Origin: Gemmatimonadota bacterium
GTDB lineage: Bacteria > Gemmatimonadota > Gemmatimonadetes > Gemmatimonadales > Gemmatimonadaceae
Direction: 5' to 3'
NCBI GenBank assembly: GCA_025360995.1
Contig: JANYBD010000136.1
Location: 1-41,701 of the forward strand
Length of the DNA: 41,701 nucleotides
Each line of letters begins with the position of its first letter. Position 1 is the first letter of the stretch. This document shows positions 41,374-41,701 of this stretch, one piece after another. The position numbers and the translations under genes are program-made. The notes beneath the pieces were generated by a model that worked only from the letters and a program-made list of their open reading frames with translations, did not search any database and was not told where the DNA came from.

Positions 41374-41701
41374 CGGCCCTCGCGCTCGTGTTCGTGCGCG
41401 CGGTCGGGCAAGCGCATTCACTCCTTCGGGCCTGCAAGTGGCATCCGTATGCCATCGGCCAACCGGCCCACGGCACACGGCAGCCACGGGGCCCTGTGGA
41501 GCGAATGCGCTCGCCCGACCTGGACTGGCCTCGGCGCACAACTTGAGTGTACCCGCCCGCCACATACGATGCTCGGCGGGCGGGCCCGAGGGTCTCGCGC
41601 AGGCGAGCACTCGGCGTAGCGAGAGACTCGCGCGCAGCGCGAGGCTCGCTGCGTGTAAGCCGACGCGAGCCGAAGCGAGACCTTCGGGCCCGACCGCGCG
41701 C
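41374..41701. repeat. Non-coding region made of nested inverted repeats (runs off the window)
   Basis: No credible gene. Arms 41402-41419 and 41503-41520 are an inverted repeat (17 of 18 bases, extending inward with four of five). A perfect 10-bp pair, CCCGCCCGCC (41552-41561) and GGCGGGCGGG (41575-41584), forms a strong hairpin. A 14-bp perfect pair joins 41396-41409 with 41688-41701, the very end of the window, so the structure may continue outside. The style matches the element at 8802-9065 but the sequence is different. Confidence 0.7.

Noticed and set aside
1-41701. CRISPR arrays, prophage or insertion sequences
   Set aside because: No regularly spaced direct repeats, integrase, transposase, capsid or Cas-like proteins were found by reading the window.

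Overview
This is a GC-rich bacterial window (about 60% GC by eye) with densely packed genes, many four-base ATGA/GTGA overlaps, frequent GTG/TTG starts and many exported hydrolases. Gemmatimonadota is my best guess for the phylum. The guess rests on the overall look of the gene set: tandem Pkn-type kinases with a 'PPELAF' motif, a long-form IspH, and many S9 peptidases, amidohydrolases and TolB-like proteins. There is no rRNA or marker tree here to confirm it. I see no tRNA, rRNA, CRISPR array, prophage or insertion sequence.

Layout. 1-4299: two overlapping paralogous membrane Ser/Thr kinases. 4349-7322: an alpha/beta hydrolase that has lost its nucleophile, a helical-repeat protein and a second, intact alpha/beta hydrolase. 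7525-8787: a DEAD-box RNA helicase, followed by a large inverted-repeat element (about 8802-9065). 9103-11923: an orphan pseudopilin, then a tightly coupled run of lipoprotein, SGNH hydrolase, SelW/Rdx-like selenoprotein and 6-phosphofructokinase. 12078-16582: a secreted protein, a DExH helicase with a start-codon problem and an exported S9-type hydrolase. 16623-20871: a CGNR regulator, a lipoprotein with a degenerate M23-like fold, a YjjX-type nucleotide phosphatase, a thioesterase and SthA. 20951-29580: a long rightward run (ispH, epimerase-like, S9 peptidase, conserved protein, fahA, DUF421, beta-propeller, small Cys/His-rich protein). 29596-41373: an ABC-F ATPase, a four-helix membrane protein plus Tat-exported Rieske protein, an oxidoreductase/PH-like/acyl-CoA dehydrogenase operon, a MetX-like secreted hydrolase, an amidohydrolase, a degenerate GGDEF protein, a DinB-like protein and an acyl-ACP desaturase. 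41374-41701 is non-coding and full of inverted repeats.

The most notable item is a gene that ordinary ORF calling misses. At 10614-10847 a 77-residue SelT/SelW/SelH (Rdx) family protein reads through an in-frame TGA at 10644-10646, in a C-x-x-U motif. A hairpin just downstream (10661-10679) has the features of the E. coli fdhF SECIS: a GGUCUG apical loop and a bulged U. Its stop codon overlaps the pfkA start (GTGA). Other points worth a second look are the tandem kinase/2TM/coiled-coil pair, the Ser-to-Gly change in the hydrolase at 4349-5176, the helicase frame that runs upstream of any normal start codon, the Rieske/4-TM pair and the two inverted-repeat intergenic elements.

The genes are mostly housekeeping and catabolic: glycolysis, isoprenoids, NAD(P)H balance, tyrosine breakdown, fatty-acid oxidation and desaturation, nucleotide-pool cleaning and RNA remodelling. 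Signalling is represented by the kinases and the decayed GGDEF protein.
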